Assembly (NCBI GenBank): GCA_013398015.1
Contig: VZRR01011618.1
Span: 186,001-250,000 of the forward strand
Direction: 5' to 3'
DNA: 64,000 nt
From: Oreocharis arfaki
Taxonomy: Eukaryota; Chordata; Aves; Passeriformes; Paramythiidae
Shown here: positions 51,991 to 64,000 of the stretch, in pieces
How positions within the stretch are numbered: position 1 is the first letter of the stretch
How the letters are laid out: the number at the start of each line of letters is the position of its first letter
The notes under the pieces: generated by a model
What the model was told of the DNA's origin: nothing
The model's input: only the letters and a program-made list of their open reading frames with translations
Database searches by the model: none
Program-made: the position numbers and the translations under genes

Positions 51991-53136
51991 GGAATCAATG
52001 ACATTCCTTAGCACACCACCAGAGTGAGCACAAAGTTACAGGTGGAGTTGAGAAGTGCCAAGTCAGCAGGGTAGAGCTGGCTTTGTGCTAAAATTACCCC
52101 ACTGAGGCAGCCCATGATGCTGTAGAGCTCTTGAATTTAGAATGATGTCACCCTCAGCTGTGGGGTTTGGATTTGTACATAATCACAACATTTGTTTAAA
52201 TTTCTTCAGGAATTTAATACTAAACCATAAAGATGCTATCCAAACATAGATAAAGACAGTACAGAGCTCTACATATTTACCTCTCTGAGGCTCCTAACAC
52301 AGGGTATTTTCTTCCCTCTGGCTGTATAGATAAAGTTCTCATAAATGTTTATTGGTCTTTCAAAGTAAATATTTAAATAATGCAAAATACATATTTAGGG
52401 ACAAATTAAAAAAAAATTAGTGTCTCCATTCCGTTCTACAAAACTTTAGTATTGGTGCATGTTGTTAGAGGAAATGTCTGGATCTCTGCTTTGCTACAGA
52501 TCTCCTGGGTGACCTCGGTTATTTATGCTGTGGATGTCTCTATAATACAGCCTGAAGTAAGAGAGGGATAAACTTTGATGAGTAAATGAAGATGCTCAAA
52601 TTACAGGTGGCTTTTGGGAATGCCACAACAGAAGAAGAACAATTCATTATCTATATTTTCTATTTAATCCAGGATTGAAACAAGTTGACAAAAAAATTTT
52701 AGTATTATTTCACAGGCTGAAACAAGTTTGTATTTGACGACAAAATACAGATTCTTCACTATATATTCTTCAATATATTGTCAGGACCAACTATGATTTC
52801 CATTGTCAAACAATTAAATATGCCAAACAAGGAAAAAAAGCCTGGTTTTACTCAAATGTGAAGAAGTAAAATCTACTTTAGGAAAGAACCATAACCTTGG
52901 ACTTCGAAGAATTTTTACTGTTTTTCTTTATACTTTGGAGTATAAAATAAAAGACCTTTGTACGTATATCATAAAAAAGCTTTCTAGCTACTTTTGCCAA
53001 GACAACATATAAAAAGCAAAGATGATGAAAACTGCTTTGACTACAGTAAAAACCAGTAAAAAGTCCACACACACTACACTGCTGTGGGTTGAGAAAAGGC
53101 TCGAGATTTCATGTTGTGGGGAATGACTGAAGTTAC
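51973..53136 (-). other. KALRN intron, 1.2 kb
   Basis: This lies between the PH/linker exon and the serine-rich linker exon. It is AT-rich, especially 52180-52980. Its last bases form the 5' arm of the hairpin at the following acceptor. No further exon is seen. Confidence 0.9.
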
Positions 53137-53279
53137 CTTCTACTGTTGTTTCGCTGCTTTGCTGGTGTCTTGGGGAGCTGAATTGGCTCTTTCAGAGCTC
53201 CTTTCAGATGAATGATCCTTTCTTGAATAACTTCCCGGATATTTTTGATCCATTCCTGTTTTGTCTCAATACTGGATGC
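53137..53279 (-). CDS. KALRN: KALRN exon 7 of window: PH C-terminal helix and start of linker
   Basis: This 143-base exon has 47 codons plus AG of a split Arg codon. It begins ASSIETKQEWIKNIREVIQE, continues RIIHLKGALKEPIQLPKTPA and ends KQRNNSR. The acceptor is AACTTTAG and the donor AG|GTAACT. It holds the C-terminal amphipathic helix of the PH domain with its near-invariant Trp (QEWIKNI), then a basic, proline-containing linker. The linker is the most variable part of the product: NNSRR here against NNSKR as I recall for mammals. Confidence 0.95.
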
Positions 53280-53970
53280 CTAAAGTTTCCAAAGGCAGAA
53301 AGACAGAGACTTTATCATGTTCTCACCTCCTGTGTAGAGGAGTTGCGGTTGGCTGATGAATTCCATGATTAACTGTTTGTCCTCTCTGCTGCACTGTTGC
53401 AGCTGCTGGAGTACCTGGTAACCCCAGGGGAACTGAGAGCATTTTGACCAGACCTACTTGGCAAGCAACAGCAAAGCAGCTAAGCTCTGGATAAATACAT
53501 TTAATGCTAGCAATACAGCATGCTCTGTAGAGGGGAAACAGGTTATCAGGGCACAGCTGGGATTTCCTTAGACAAAACAACTATAACATGAACTCTTCAG
53601 CTGAGATTCACTTGACAGAACAGGCTGTCAGCTCTGGAGGTCTGTGGAAGAGGTTGGTTGTTGATAAGCCCAGTGGCAAAAGACTAAGAGAATTACACCT
53701 CCCAGCCAAACACCCTGAGACCTGCCCTGTGTCAGCATGCAGCTTCTCAACCCAGGCTGCAAGAGGAGATGCAATTCCAGCAGGACTGCACAACTGTCCT
53801 GATTCCTACTGAAGCCTTAGAGCTCAGCTGCCCCTGAAGCAGACATGACCCCCGTGGCAGACAGGAAGCCACGTGAATGGGAGGAGGGAAGAAACTGACC
53901 TTTCATTCAGGGCTCCCAAGGCCTGAACTAGAAGAGCTGAAGACAAAGAAAACAAACAGAAAATACTTAC
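53280..53970 (-). other. KALRN intron, 691 bp
   Basis: This intron lies within the PH domain, with donor GTAAGT and acceptor AACTTTAG. No recognisable feature is seen in it. Confidence 0.9.
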
Positions 53971-54072
53971 TTTCAGCACTGTTTTATTGTCTGAGGATGG
54001 TGTTCGTCCAGACCACAAGGCAAATTTGCAGGGATCTCCTTCAACATGTTCAGTCACTCCCAGTTCTGAGGT
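53971..54072 (-). CDS. KALRN: KALRN exon 6 of window: PH domain, middle strands
   Basis: This 102-base exon has 34 codons and is in phase 0 on both sides. It starts TSELGVTEHVEGDPCKFALW and ends SGRTPSSDNKTVLK. The acceptor is preceded by the pyrimidine run TTTCTCTTCCACATTAG. The donor is AAA|GTAAGT, a perfect consensus. The DPCKFALW segment is shared by the GEF1 PH domains of kalirin and TRIO. The SSDNKTVLK end matches kalirin better than TRIO (TSDNKIVLK from memory). It lies 407 bases downstream of the previous exon. Confidence 0.96.
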
Positions 54073-54479
54073 CTAATGTGGAAGAGAAATGATGAAAGAT
54101 TTCATATATATGAAGCTTCATGAGTCCAGAAAACTTTGGACTTGCAGGAAGAAGTGGGGAGGCTGGGATGGATAGAGGAACAGCATCTTATATCTGTTTG
54201 CTACACAGATGAAAGAAACAGAAACCTCTGGGATGGCAGGGAACTGAACAGCTGGAGTGATCCTGCTCGCATTTCCCCTCGCCCTTCACATCTCACGATC
54301 TTAAATCTCTCCAGACTCACTGCAGGCTGACTTCCAGGTGAGTCCTGCAGGACTTGGAGCCAGCCCTTCCAGGGGCAAGAGTACCCCCAACCCAGCAGGG
54401 GACATGTGAGCCTCCTAAACCCCACTTCTACCTACAAAAAACACAACACCCAGAATATTTTCTTTGCAGCCACACCTAC
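54073..54479 (-). other. KALRN intron, 407 bp
   Basis: This intron lies within the PH domain, with donor GTAGGT and acceptor CCACATTAG. No repeat or second exon is visible. Confidence 0.9.
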
Positions 54480-54670
54480 CAGTAACTTGTTCTTGTAAAC
54501 ATATTTTGTGTGTCCTGAAGAATCTTTGATCTCTTTGCTAAACACCAAAGAGATTTCAAAGAGAAACAAATGCCTCTCACGGCCTTTCCGAATGAGAGAC
54601 TTGGGATCCCACACTTGGAAGGAATCCTGAAGAATCAGCTCTCCCTGGACGTCCAGGTTCTCATCAAACC
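54480..54670 (-). CDS. KALRN: KALRN exon 5 of window: PH domain, first strands
   Basis: This 191-base exon adds two bases to complete Gly and then 63 codons. It begins FDENLDVQGELILQDSFQVW and ends TKYVYKNKLL. The acceptor is GATTTTAG and the donor CTG|GTAGGT. It supplies the first beta strands of the PH domain, with the typical pattern of an early GEL(I) strand and the basic ...RERHLFLFE strand. The PH domain after a Dbl domain assists exchange and membrane or partner binding. There are no stops or frameshifts. The Ser in LILQDSF is Ala in mammals as I remember it, so this is a conservative lineage change. It is the second-longest exon in the window. Confidence 0.97.
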
Positions 54671-56335
<1,665 letters not shown>

Positions 56336-59300
56336 CTAGAAGGGATAAAAACAGCAGTCAGTCATGGAAAACTATTAACCCCTGCCAGACAGAACCACCC
56401 ATAACTAATTTTAGCTCTAGATCCCTGCATTTCTATGTTTAGTTTTTTAACTCTCTTTAAGCTCACATGCAAGTAAGTGTGGTTTCACAGAGGCTGGCAA
56501 TAAACTGGAGAGTCCCTCTAAGGCAAATTAAAGTGCAAGTCAAGCTAAAGCTCTGTTGAGTAAACAGGTCTTGATTTAAATATGACTTACCTGTCATGCC
56601 ATCTGGTTTCCCCTAGCTATGAAGACTGAAAGCAGAGTCTTAACATTCAATTAAAATGAAGTGACATTAAATTAAATCGCATGAGTAGGGTGTAATTTAG
56701 CTGTCTAAATATAGGCATTGAGTCCCATTTGAGAGCCCTGGGGTAGCTGAAATATCCACGTGGGAATAACAGGTCTGACACAGTGCTGACAGACCCGCTG
56801 TGCTCTGAGGTGGCACCTGGGGGCCGGGAGAGATACCCTTATGATACCTGTTAAAATACTGAACACTTCTGATTCGTCACCTGAACCTCACCCAAAATGT
56901 CTGGGCTGATCAGTGTGATTTGCTCATGAATTTCTGGAGACATCATAGACAGGCTGCAAAGGGCCCAGCTGCCTCCTCCCAGCTGTTCCAGGGGGAGTTA
57001 GTAGCTCCTGAAAATCCTACAGGACCCTAATGGACATATCTAGCACCTAAAAGACTCCAAACTCATGCCCCACAGGGCATTCTCTGCTGAAATAGAACAG
57101 ATTGGAAACTCTTCTGTCTCTGCCAGGCCCTGGGCATGCCTTGCCTTGCTCCTGGCCACCATGAAATCCTTGATTCTTAAGGAAGCAAATGGAAAAGGGG
57201 AACGGGACTTTTCTCCAGCTATCAGAGTGTAAATCTGAGACTGTAAAGTGACGAAGTTATGGAAGATGAAGAGGGAAGAGCTGCCAAGAACAGAGATTTT
57301 CTTTCCATATACAATCTGATCTTCTGCTTAATACTAGCAAGTTTACTTCTTCTTTTTAGCTCCAGTGTTTGTCTTAATGCTGGGATGTAAAAGCATCCAC
57401 TTTTCACATAATGTGCCAACAGATGTTTGGTTTGGTCTTTTTTACTAGACAAGTTGGGTTTGTTTTTTTTTTTTTAAATAGCTCTGGTGCCACGAACAAG
57501 ACCGAAAAGGGAAGGGGTTCTGTTTGGGGGTTAATGGAGTTTGCACGAAGCTGAGTCATAGCTGACTTCACACAGGAACTGTGCCTGCAGAGCACATGGC
57601 TGGGACTCGGTGCATAACTGCAGGAGCCAGCAAGACCTCGGCCACGGCTGTGAACTTCCTGGTGCTGGCAAAGTACAGCTGTTTTCGTAGCATCCAACTA
57701 ATGGAATTAACACTGCTCCATCCCCCCAGCTCTCTGAACAGCAGGGCTTGCTCTCAGCAAGACGGCTCTGCTGAGCCATCTACGTGGTCAGACTGTGCAG
57801 AGACACGGTGGGTTGGTGGAGTGACATTTGACGAGTGCACTGCTGGGAAGGGACATTCTCCCTGCAGCTCCTCCCTCTGGTCCCTGAAGTGTTAGAGCAA
57901 GAAGGCAGCCTCCTGGGAGTGTGTCTTGGGTTGGCTTTGTGACATTTGGAGAGGTCTGGACTCACTGAGGGTGGAGATGGAGGTGAGAGAGGTCTGTGCA
58001 GGGCAGAGCAGACATGCCTCACACCTCTGAGGAACAGGAAGCACAGAGGTGTCTGGGCCTTGAAGCAGATGACAGGTTTCAGAAGCAAGCAAGACACAGG
58101 GCTCTGTGCTCTCCACTTTGCCCTGCTTCTCGTTTAAAGCAAGCTTGGTTCACATTATAGTTCATCACCATAGCTCACAACTTTATTTATTCCTTGGGTG
58201 GAAAAATGTCCCAAGGGCCTGGAAAAAATGAAGGCATCTGACAAACAGCCTGTGCTGGCAGTTGTGCATCACAAACCAGGGGAGCTGCAGAGCAGGATGA
58301 ACATGTAGTCTTACATGCAATGACAGAATTCCAGGAAAAACCCAAAATATCCTCTGTGTAGGGCAGCATGGGATCCTCAGAAATCCTCGGATGGACAACA
58401 TCTGAGTTGGAACGGGAATACTTAAATACAATTTCATACCATAAGAATTGCTGAACTGGCCATGAAGCAATGACAACATGCCCAGATTTTGTATCAAGTA
58501 TCTAAAGAAATCAACAAATTTAGGTGTCATCTAACAGTGTACAGTTGGTTGGTAGGAGAACAAATTGCATCCTGAACTGAGTGTACAGACCAAAGACTCG
58601 TTAAGGAGACTGGCTCAGCACTAAAACTCCCATGAAACATTTAGGTTTTGTGATGCATGACACAAATACGATGAGCAATTTCAGAAAAAATATTAGTAAG
58701 GAGAAACTGAGATCCTGTTTGTGCCTCTGCCCACTTCCTAAGGGACATTGTGAGAAACTGTCCAAGAACCCTCATGCATGCAGAAATATCATGATCTGCA
58801 ATGCTACCAAAGTCAATGAGCTTTACCATGTTCCATGCTGGTCATGAAAATCCAAAGTATTTTTGAATATAAAAACTGATTTTTTCCACGATTCAAGGCA
58901 AAAAAAGAGTATTCCAAATAGCAGAAGCATGTACACGGCTCAACCAAACTCTGTCCCAAAGATCAAAGCTTGCTTAAGTAAGGACACTAAAATCAACTTC
59001 ATTACCTCAATAACATGCTGATTCTACCAATTGAAGTTGACAGCTAACATATGTTGGTAATCAAAAATATACCTTGCTAGCCTGAAGTATATGGTATTAT
59101 AAATATTAAAATTTACTAAACATGGCAGGCATCATTTATCTTTGAAACTACGGAATAAAGAACAGCGTTTTAAGTAATGATGAACAAGACAGACACAAAA
59201 ACTGACAGTGAAATTAATAAGTCTACTCCAGTTAAGTCAGAATAAGCATGCTATTTTCATTCCCTGTGTAATTTCCAGCTAACATAACCATACCAACAAC

Positions 59301-61186
59301 TTCTGAATTTCATAAACAAAGCACCATCTGTAGGGAGGGAAGATGGTAATCTTTACGCTTTATCAGACTAATGCTGTAGGATAAACTAGGCACGTTTCAT
59401 AGCTGAGAGTTTGTGCATTGTTTTCCACCTGTCTCAGCTGGTTCAATAAAGTAAATTGCTTTTCTCTACATACATGGCTTCACTTACATCCTGAGAACAT
59501 CCCAGCTCTCAGCAATGCTTGTAATTCTCTTCATGGTTTCAAATGATATGCCACCTATCTTTGCTCCTTCTCCTAACTAGTTAACCCTTACTATAAGCCC
59601 TGTAGCTGCAAGTTTTCCATGAACTTGAAAGGTTCAAACAAATTACTGGGACTGCTTGTTTTCATCTCAAAGGTGGCTTTCTAGGAAAGCTTCTGAAATT
59701 TGAGGAACACTTGCGATTTTCAAGCAGGCTTCTCACTAAGGCATGTTATTCTCGATAATTCACTCTCATCATCAGGGTGTTTTGGGAAATTCCAAGTTCT
59801 GCCTGGAAGAAAAGAACCAACTATTTCCTCTGCATTCCTCGTGCCAGGCTGTCCTGTCCTAGTGCTGAACCACTGCCACTCCAAGACCAAGGTAAGAAGG
59901 ATCTACAGGTACTTCGCATTACCTTAGTCACTCACGTTGAGTGCCTCCTTGAGGATTTTTCGGGGGCATAGTCAGCTTTGTTTTTGTACAGGCATCCCTG
60001 GGTGGTCCAGCACCCATGGAAGGCAAACACCTCCCCCTGGCAAAACAGCAGATGCTGACACATAAATATTCACTACTAAGCAATATCAGGCATCCTTCCA
60101 GCCCATACAGAGAGCTGGAGTGGAAAAGCTGAGCAGAGAAAACGCTTTTAACCTGTGCAAACAACACTAATGGACACCTAAGGCAGCTCCGACCCTCCAC
60201 GAGTCGCTGACCAGTATAAATCATTCAACAGGCTCAAGCGCCACCTCCTGGAAAACTCCTTTCAGTTCCACGAGTTTTAGACCACTCGGTAACAAGGCAA
60301 AAGAAAAAGGTGTTCATCACTTTTCCTGTGGCTCATGTGAGACCTTTCAGCATCGAGTGAGACTGAAATGCTGTAACCACTGGCACACACCAACCCCAGA
60401 GGAGCTGATGCAGGTCAGCTGCCAACTCCATCACAGCTGGGATCCTGCTGATCCTGTTGCATTTGAAAACTGTTTCAGTGCTTTGGAAGAGAGGCCTTCC
60501 CACTTTTTTTTTTTTTTTGTTGGTTTGGTTTTTTTTTTGGGTTTTTTTTTTTTTTTGGGTTTTGTTTTTTTTTTTCAGAAAGGCAACTAATTAAAGCTGT
60601 AAGGTCGCAGACAAGCACGGCAAACTGGATGAGGTTAAGTAAGAGGAAGAACTTAGTTTCAAGGTACTCAAAAACTTTCAAGATTTTTCTCAGCCTACAG
60701 AATTGGAATTAGAGCCTAAAAACATTTATCACTGGCTGTAGAGCTTGCATGTAATTGGAGTCAATGGAGTTCCTTATTAGCACGATGAAGTAAATGTGGA
60801 ATAGGTTCGGCAGAATCTGCAGAACAGGAGGAGAGGATCTTGTTTTAGATTTAGGGATCTCAGGTCATAAAATACAATGGAATCTGAGATATTCATTTTA
60901 CCACTAAACCCAGAAACAGAGGTTACATCTAAACCAGATCTTAAGGAAGGATTGGGTCTGAAAAATGCCCAAAGGTTCCCAGAAGAATGTGTGTCTCCAC
61001 GCCTCAGCACAATGATGATCACACATCACACCACACAGCCTATCAGTTCTCACAGCATGTGATATTTGCAGTGGAATGAAAAAACCCAAATGCCAAGGCA
61101 CAGAAAGGAACCCACTCCTCAAGTGTAAAAAAGTGGTGTTTCAGCTGCACCGGGTGTGTGGCAGGAAAACAGCAATGGCTGCTTAC
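56336..61186 (-). other. KALRN intron, 4.9 kb
   Basis: This splits the DH domain coding sequence between HAGTFFD and EIQQRHG. It contains a T-run at about 57461-57476 and the long T/G tract at 60504-60575. The stretch 57540-58130 is GC-richer and open in several frames, but no frame resembles a known family. I see no extra exon. Confidence 0.85.
60504..60575. repeat. Long interrupted T/G homopolymer tract
   Basis: Four T runs of ten or more are interrupted by short G blocks (GTTGG, GGG, GGG). In the KALRN sense strand it is A-rich with CCC interruptions. It could be an expanded old retroposon tail, but no element body is recognisable next to it. Confidence 0.9.
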
Positions 61187-61276
61187 ATCAAAGAAAGTCC
61201 CTGCATGTTCCAGGATGAGCTGGCTGGAGTCAGGCTTATTTTTGCAGTAGGTGACATACATCTGAAATTTATCTGC
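61187..61276 (-). CDS. KALRN: KALRN exon 2 of window: DH domain, middle
   Basis: This 90-base exon is in phase 0 on both sides and has 30 codons. It begins [20 protein letters not shown] and ends [10 protein letters not shown]. The acceptor is TTTTCACAG and the donor is GAT|GTAAGC. It continues directly from the VTW of the previous exon. The YVTYCKNKP stretch is a kalirin/TRIO GEF1 hallmark in the central DH helices. The second Ser of DSSQ is, from memory, Asn in mammals, a mild substitution. The intron to the next exon is about 4.9 kb. Confidence 0.95.
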
Positions 61277-62952
61277 CTGTGAAAACAAACATCAAGGGAA
61301 AAGCAAGATAAGCCATTTCTCTGCTCCCACAGGTTTTTATTAAGGCACACCAGGATAAATACAGGTGACAACTCTTTCCCACACACCCACCACCACCCCC
61401 CCGCCCTCACACCCTGCCACCAAGAAACACAGGAACTGTAAATTCAGAACAGAAGACTTTAAGGTTCCTACCTTACCTGAGCAGTTCTGAGGGCTGTGGG
61501 AGGCTTTCTTTAACAAATATCACAGAGGGAAGGCCTAAAACTTTAATCCAGCTGTAAAATAATGTCTAAGAACTCTGATGGTGTTACACAAGAGTTTGAA
61601 GGTCTCAAAACTCAGTCATGAAGTGTTGACTCTATCACCTACTTGCAGATGAAATCAGTCTAGAAACTGGGCAAGTGAGTCATCTAGTTTAAACTGGCTC
61701 AAGCCAACATTTTTTACTTGAAATTTGTGACACTTGGCCTAGATTTGCCTTTCCTATCCTGGTTCAAACTTCAATGACTCAAATTTCATGTTGTGCTAGG
61801 AGTGTTTTGCATTTTATTTCCTAATTTGTTTACTTTCAAGCAGAAATTAAAAGCATCTGTGCACTCCCACCTCTTATTACTGTACTCTGGTCTCAAGAAG
61901 AGGGAGGCAAATAAAACAGGAGGATGTTTTCCTTTTATTGCTATCACATTTTCTTATTCCAGGTATCTAAACAACAGGACCCTGCAACTGGGCTGGCAGC
62001 TTTGTGTGTATGTCTGTAACCACACACGCAGCTCTGGACACACCCCTTTGCTGAGATGATATCCTAAAAGAACCATGAAGACTTTTACAGAGAATGATAC
62101 ATAAATGCATTCCTCTTTCCTAAACAGGTAACCTGTTCTTTGTAAACAATATTTCTGAATCCATTTCATCAAGACTTGTGACATGTTTTTAAATTAAAAG
62201 CCCATCTGAAATCATCTAAACATGCTCATTTTTTGGATAAGTAATATTGCATAATTACTCTTAAAATACTAATTCCTAGCTTTGATATATGAATGAAACA
62301 ATCAGACAAAACACAAAGATGGCTGACTTAATGGGTAAATATTTTGAAAAGAGAACAGCTTTCATACAGATAAACTGCTGTAGCAAATTTCGAGAGCCTC
62401 CTATGCTCACGAAGACTCTTCGCATCAAGATTTCAAAGTCCTGTTGGAAATCATCCTGGCATTGCATAATAGAATGAGAGAGCACGGTGGCTCAGAAATT
62501 TGACACTAATTTCTGGAGAAAAAAAGCCAATAAAATGTGGTCTTCATGCCTTTGTGGAGTTCTCATGGCATGACTAAATTCTTTAAGGAAGGTATATTAT
62601 GATTTTAAATGTCTGTCCTCCCAGGGCCTTTCACAGGGAAATGAATGTCACCCCTAAAAACAGGTTTGGTTGATGATGTTCTGCTAAAGAGAAACCAGCA
62701 GAGGTAAATAAAAGCTGTGCTGGTCAGTGCAGGACAAGGAGAGAGGCTCTGAAAGCCTTCACACTACTACTGAGGAGGAGGGTGGAACCTTTCATCCTGG
62801 AGCAGGTGAAGGACAAAGCAGCTGTAGTTCCAGACTAGCTCCTAATCCCATTTATCACTGCAGACACAACCCTTGCACCTATTCCCAGCTTGTTCCCGTC
62901 TGTGCTGGAGAAATTAATTGGAATAAATAATGAGAAGCAGCAGCCTCATTAC
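61277..62952 (-). other. KALRN intron, 1.7 kb
   Basis: This lies between the first and second DH exons of the window. It contains no recognisable repeat or additional exon. A plus-strand C-rich run near 61387-61404 is the only low-complexity spot. Confidence 0.85.
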
Positions 62953-63022
62953 CCAGGTGACGAAGCAGTGGCCCACATCCTCAGGCAGTTGTTCATATTT
63001 CTCCAGCTCTTTTAGAAAAATG
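62953..63022 (-). CDS. KALRN: KALRN exon 1 of window: DH domain, early helices
   Basis: This 70-base exon starts with one base completing an Asn codon. It then reads [20 protein letters not shown] and VTW, ending in phase 0. The minus-strand acceptor is a T-rich tract ending in CAG at 63023-63025. The donor is TGG|GTAATG. The sequence belongs to the N-terminal half of the first Dbl-homology domain, just after the segment that reads FGNIQEIYDFHN in the family, which must lie on an exon upstream of the window. The DH domain contacts the GTPase switch regions and releases GDP from Rac1/RhoG. The exon is too short to be found by a simple open-frame search. It was recognised by homology and by an exact in-frame join to the next exon. 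Confidence 0.93.
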
Positions 63023-64000
63023 CTGAAAAAAGAAGACACCAATGTAATCAGTCACATACCCAGGAGATGCAGAATAACCAATGAGTTAATCAGTGCTAAT
63101 GATCAATACTTGTATCTTGATTATGAGGCTACTCAAGTGCCCAGCCAGTGGAAAAAGTCTCTCGCCAAGGTGTGCTCTGTTTTTTGAATACAGCCATGCC
63201 TAACTCCACTAGAAAGGAAAGAGAAGCAATCCCTAGCAGGGAGTCAGTGTGTTCAGGACAGTTCTGTTTGAACACAGATCTTCAAAGAGTTGTTGTGTGG
63301 TGGTTCAGAGGAAGAGAAAAAAGGGAAGCTCGAAGATGCCAGATTTCCAACACTCAACTCAGGATACTGGACAAAGGACGACAACTTAAACAAGCTCAGC
63401 ATTTCATAGGTGGTAGTAAACTTCCAAAATACAGATTATTTTAATCAACTCTCTCTGAAGAGCTCGTACCACAAGTGACACCTCTGTTTGCAGATGGAGC
63501 CCTGTACAACACCTGGGTAGAAAGAAGAATGTGAAACAGAGTTTCTTCAGCTGCTCCTCCTAGGACATGTTTCCTGGACCCTTCACCAGCTTTGCTGCCC
63601 TTCTTTGGATACAGATTCTGAACCAGGCTGGAGAATGCCTTAACATCACCAGCCAAAGGAGAAGGCTGTGGAGGACGCTGGTGGAGGGGATGGGGGAAAT
63701 TTATTTCAGCATTGCTAGAAAGAACTTTTAGAGGAAAAAGGATTGCACAGAAGCAGCAGGCTGCAGTAGGAGGGGTCAGAGAAAGGAGAAATGACAGCAG
63801 TGAGAAGCTGCAGGAGATGACTGGGGGCTGGAGGGATGGTAGCTGGGAACAGGGGAAAGCCAAAAAGGAGGGTAATCAGATGGCATCAGTGAGGGTCACC
63901 AAAACAAAAAATATAGCGCCACAGAGAGAGGAGAAGTGGAAAGTCAATTGAGTGATCATAAGATCATTTTAAACAGGAGGAGAATATTTGTCTGTATGAC
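63023..64000 (-). other. KALRN intron, partial (upstream of the first exon in the window)
   Basis: This holds the 3' end of an intron whose 5' exon lies outside the window. The stretch 63700-63950 is purine-rich on the plus strand, hence pyrimidine-rich in the transcript. Open frames here do not resemble any protein family I know. I looked for the preceding DH exon (family text FGNIQEIYDFHN) and did not see it. Confidence 0.75.

Noticed and set aside
62276..62485. Short antiparallel open frames on both strands between the first two exons
   Set aside because: Neither matches kalirin nor any known domain, and the flanking exons already join in frame without an extra exon.
63441..63863. 140-codon minus-strand open frame upstream of the first DH exon
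   Set aside because: I considered it as a preceding kalirin exon. It lacks the expected DH sequence before HNN, and low-complexity Ser/Pro/Leu text points to pyrimidine-rich intron DNA.

Overview
The window looks like avian nuclear DNA, and all of it appears to lie inside one large gene read on the minus strand: KALRN (kalirin), a neuronal Rho guanine-nucleotide exchange factor and paralogue of TRIO. The avian assignment rests on a 5'-truncated CR1 retrotransposon remnant at about 471-808. It also rests on long introns with few other recognisable repeats. The species cannot be fixed from the sequence.

Nine coding exons were found by reading splice sites and translating the minus strand. In transcript order (high to low coordinate) they are 62953-63022, 61187-61276, 56243-56335, 55800-55911, 54480-54670, 53971-54072, 53137-53279, 51870-51972 and 15720-15966. 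All have AG acceptors and GT donors. Their phases join without a frameshift into 1,151 coding bases (383 whole codons). They encode most of the first DH (Dbl homology) domain, the whole adjoining PH domain, the serine-rich linker after GEF1 and the complete first SH3 domain. The 5' part of kalirin (Sec14, spectrin repeats, start of the DH domain) lies beyond 64000. The 3' part (GEF2 and, in the longest isoform, Ig/FnIII/kinase) lies beyond position 1.

Layout: 51.8-63.1 kb is an exon-dense cluster. A 35.9 kb intron (15967-51869) then separates GEF1 from SH3, at the point where kalirin isoforms are known to diverge. At least 15.7 kb of further intron follows (1-15719). I recognise no second gene, tRNA, rRNA or intact transposon. 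The remaining open frames are fragmentary and have the lengths expected by chance.

The observations most worth checking are three. A perfect 12-bp hairpin straddles the 3' splice site of the linker exon (51962-51990). A CpG-dense patch with a full CRE and two CCAAT boxes in sense orientation lies inside the giant intron (29296-29459). I could not find the expected Kal7-type terminal exon. I did not find a convincing previously undescribed multi-gene system here.
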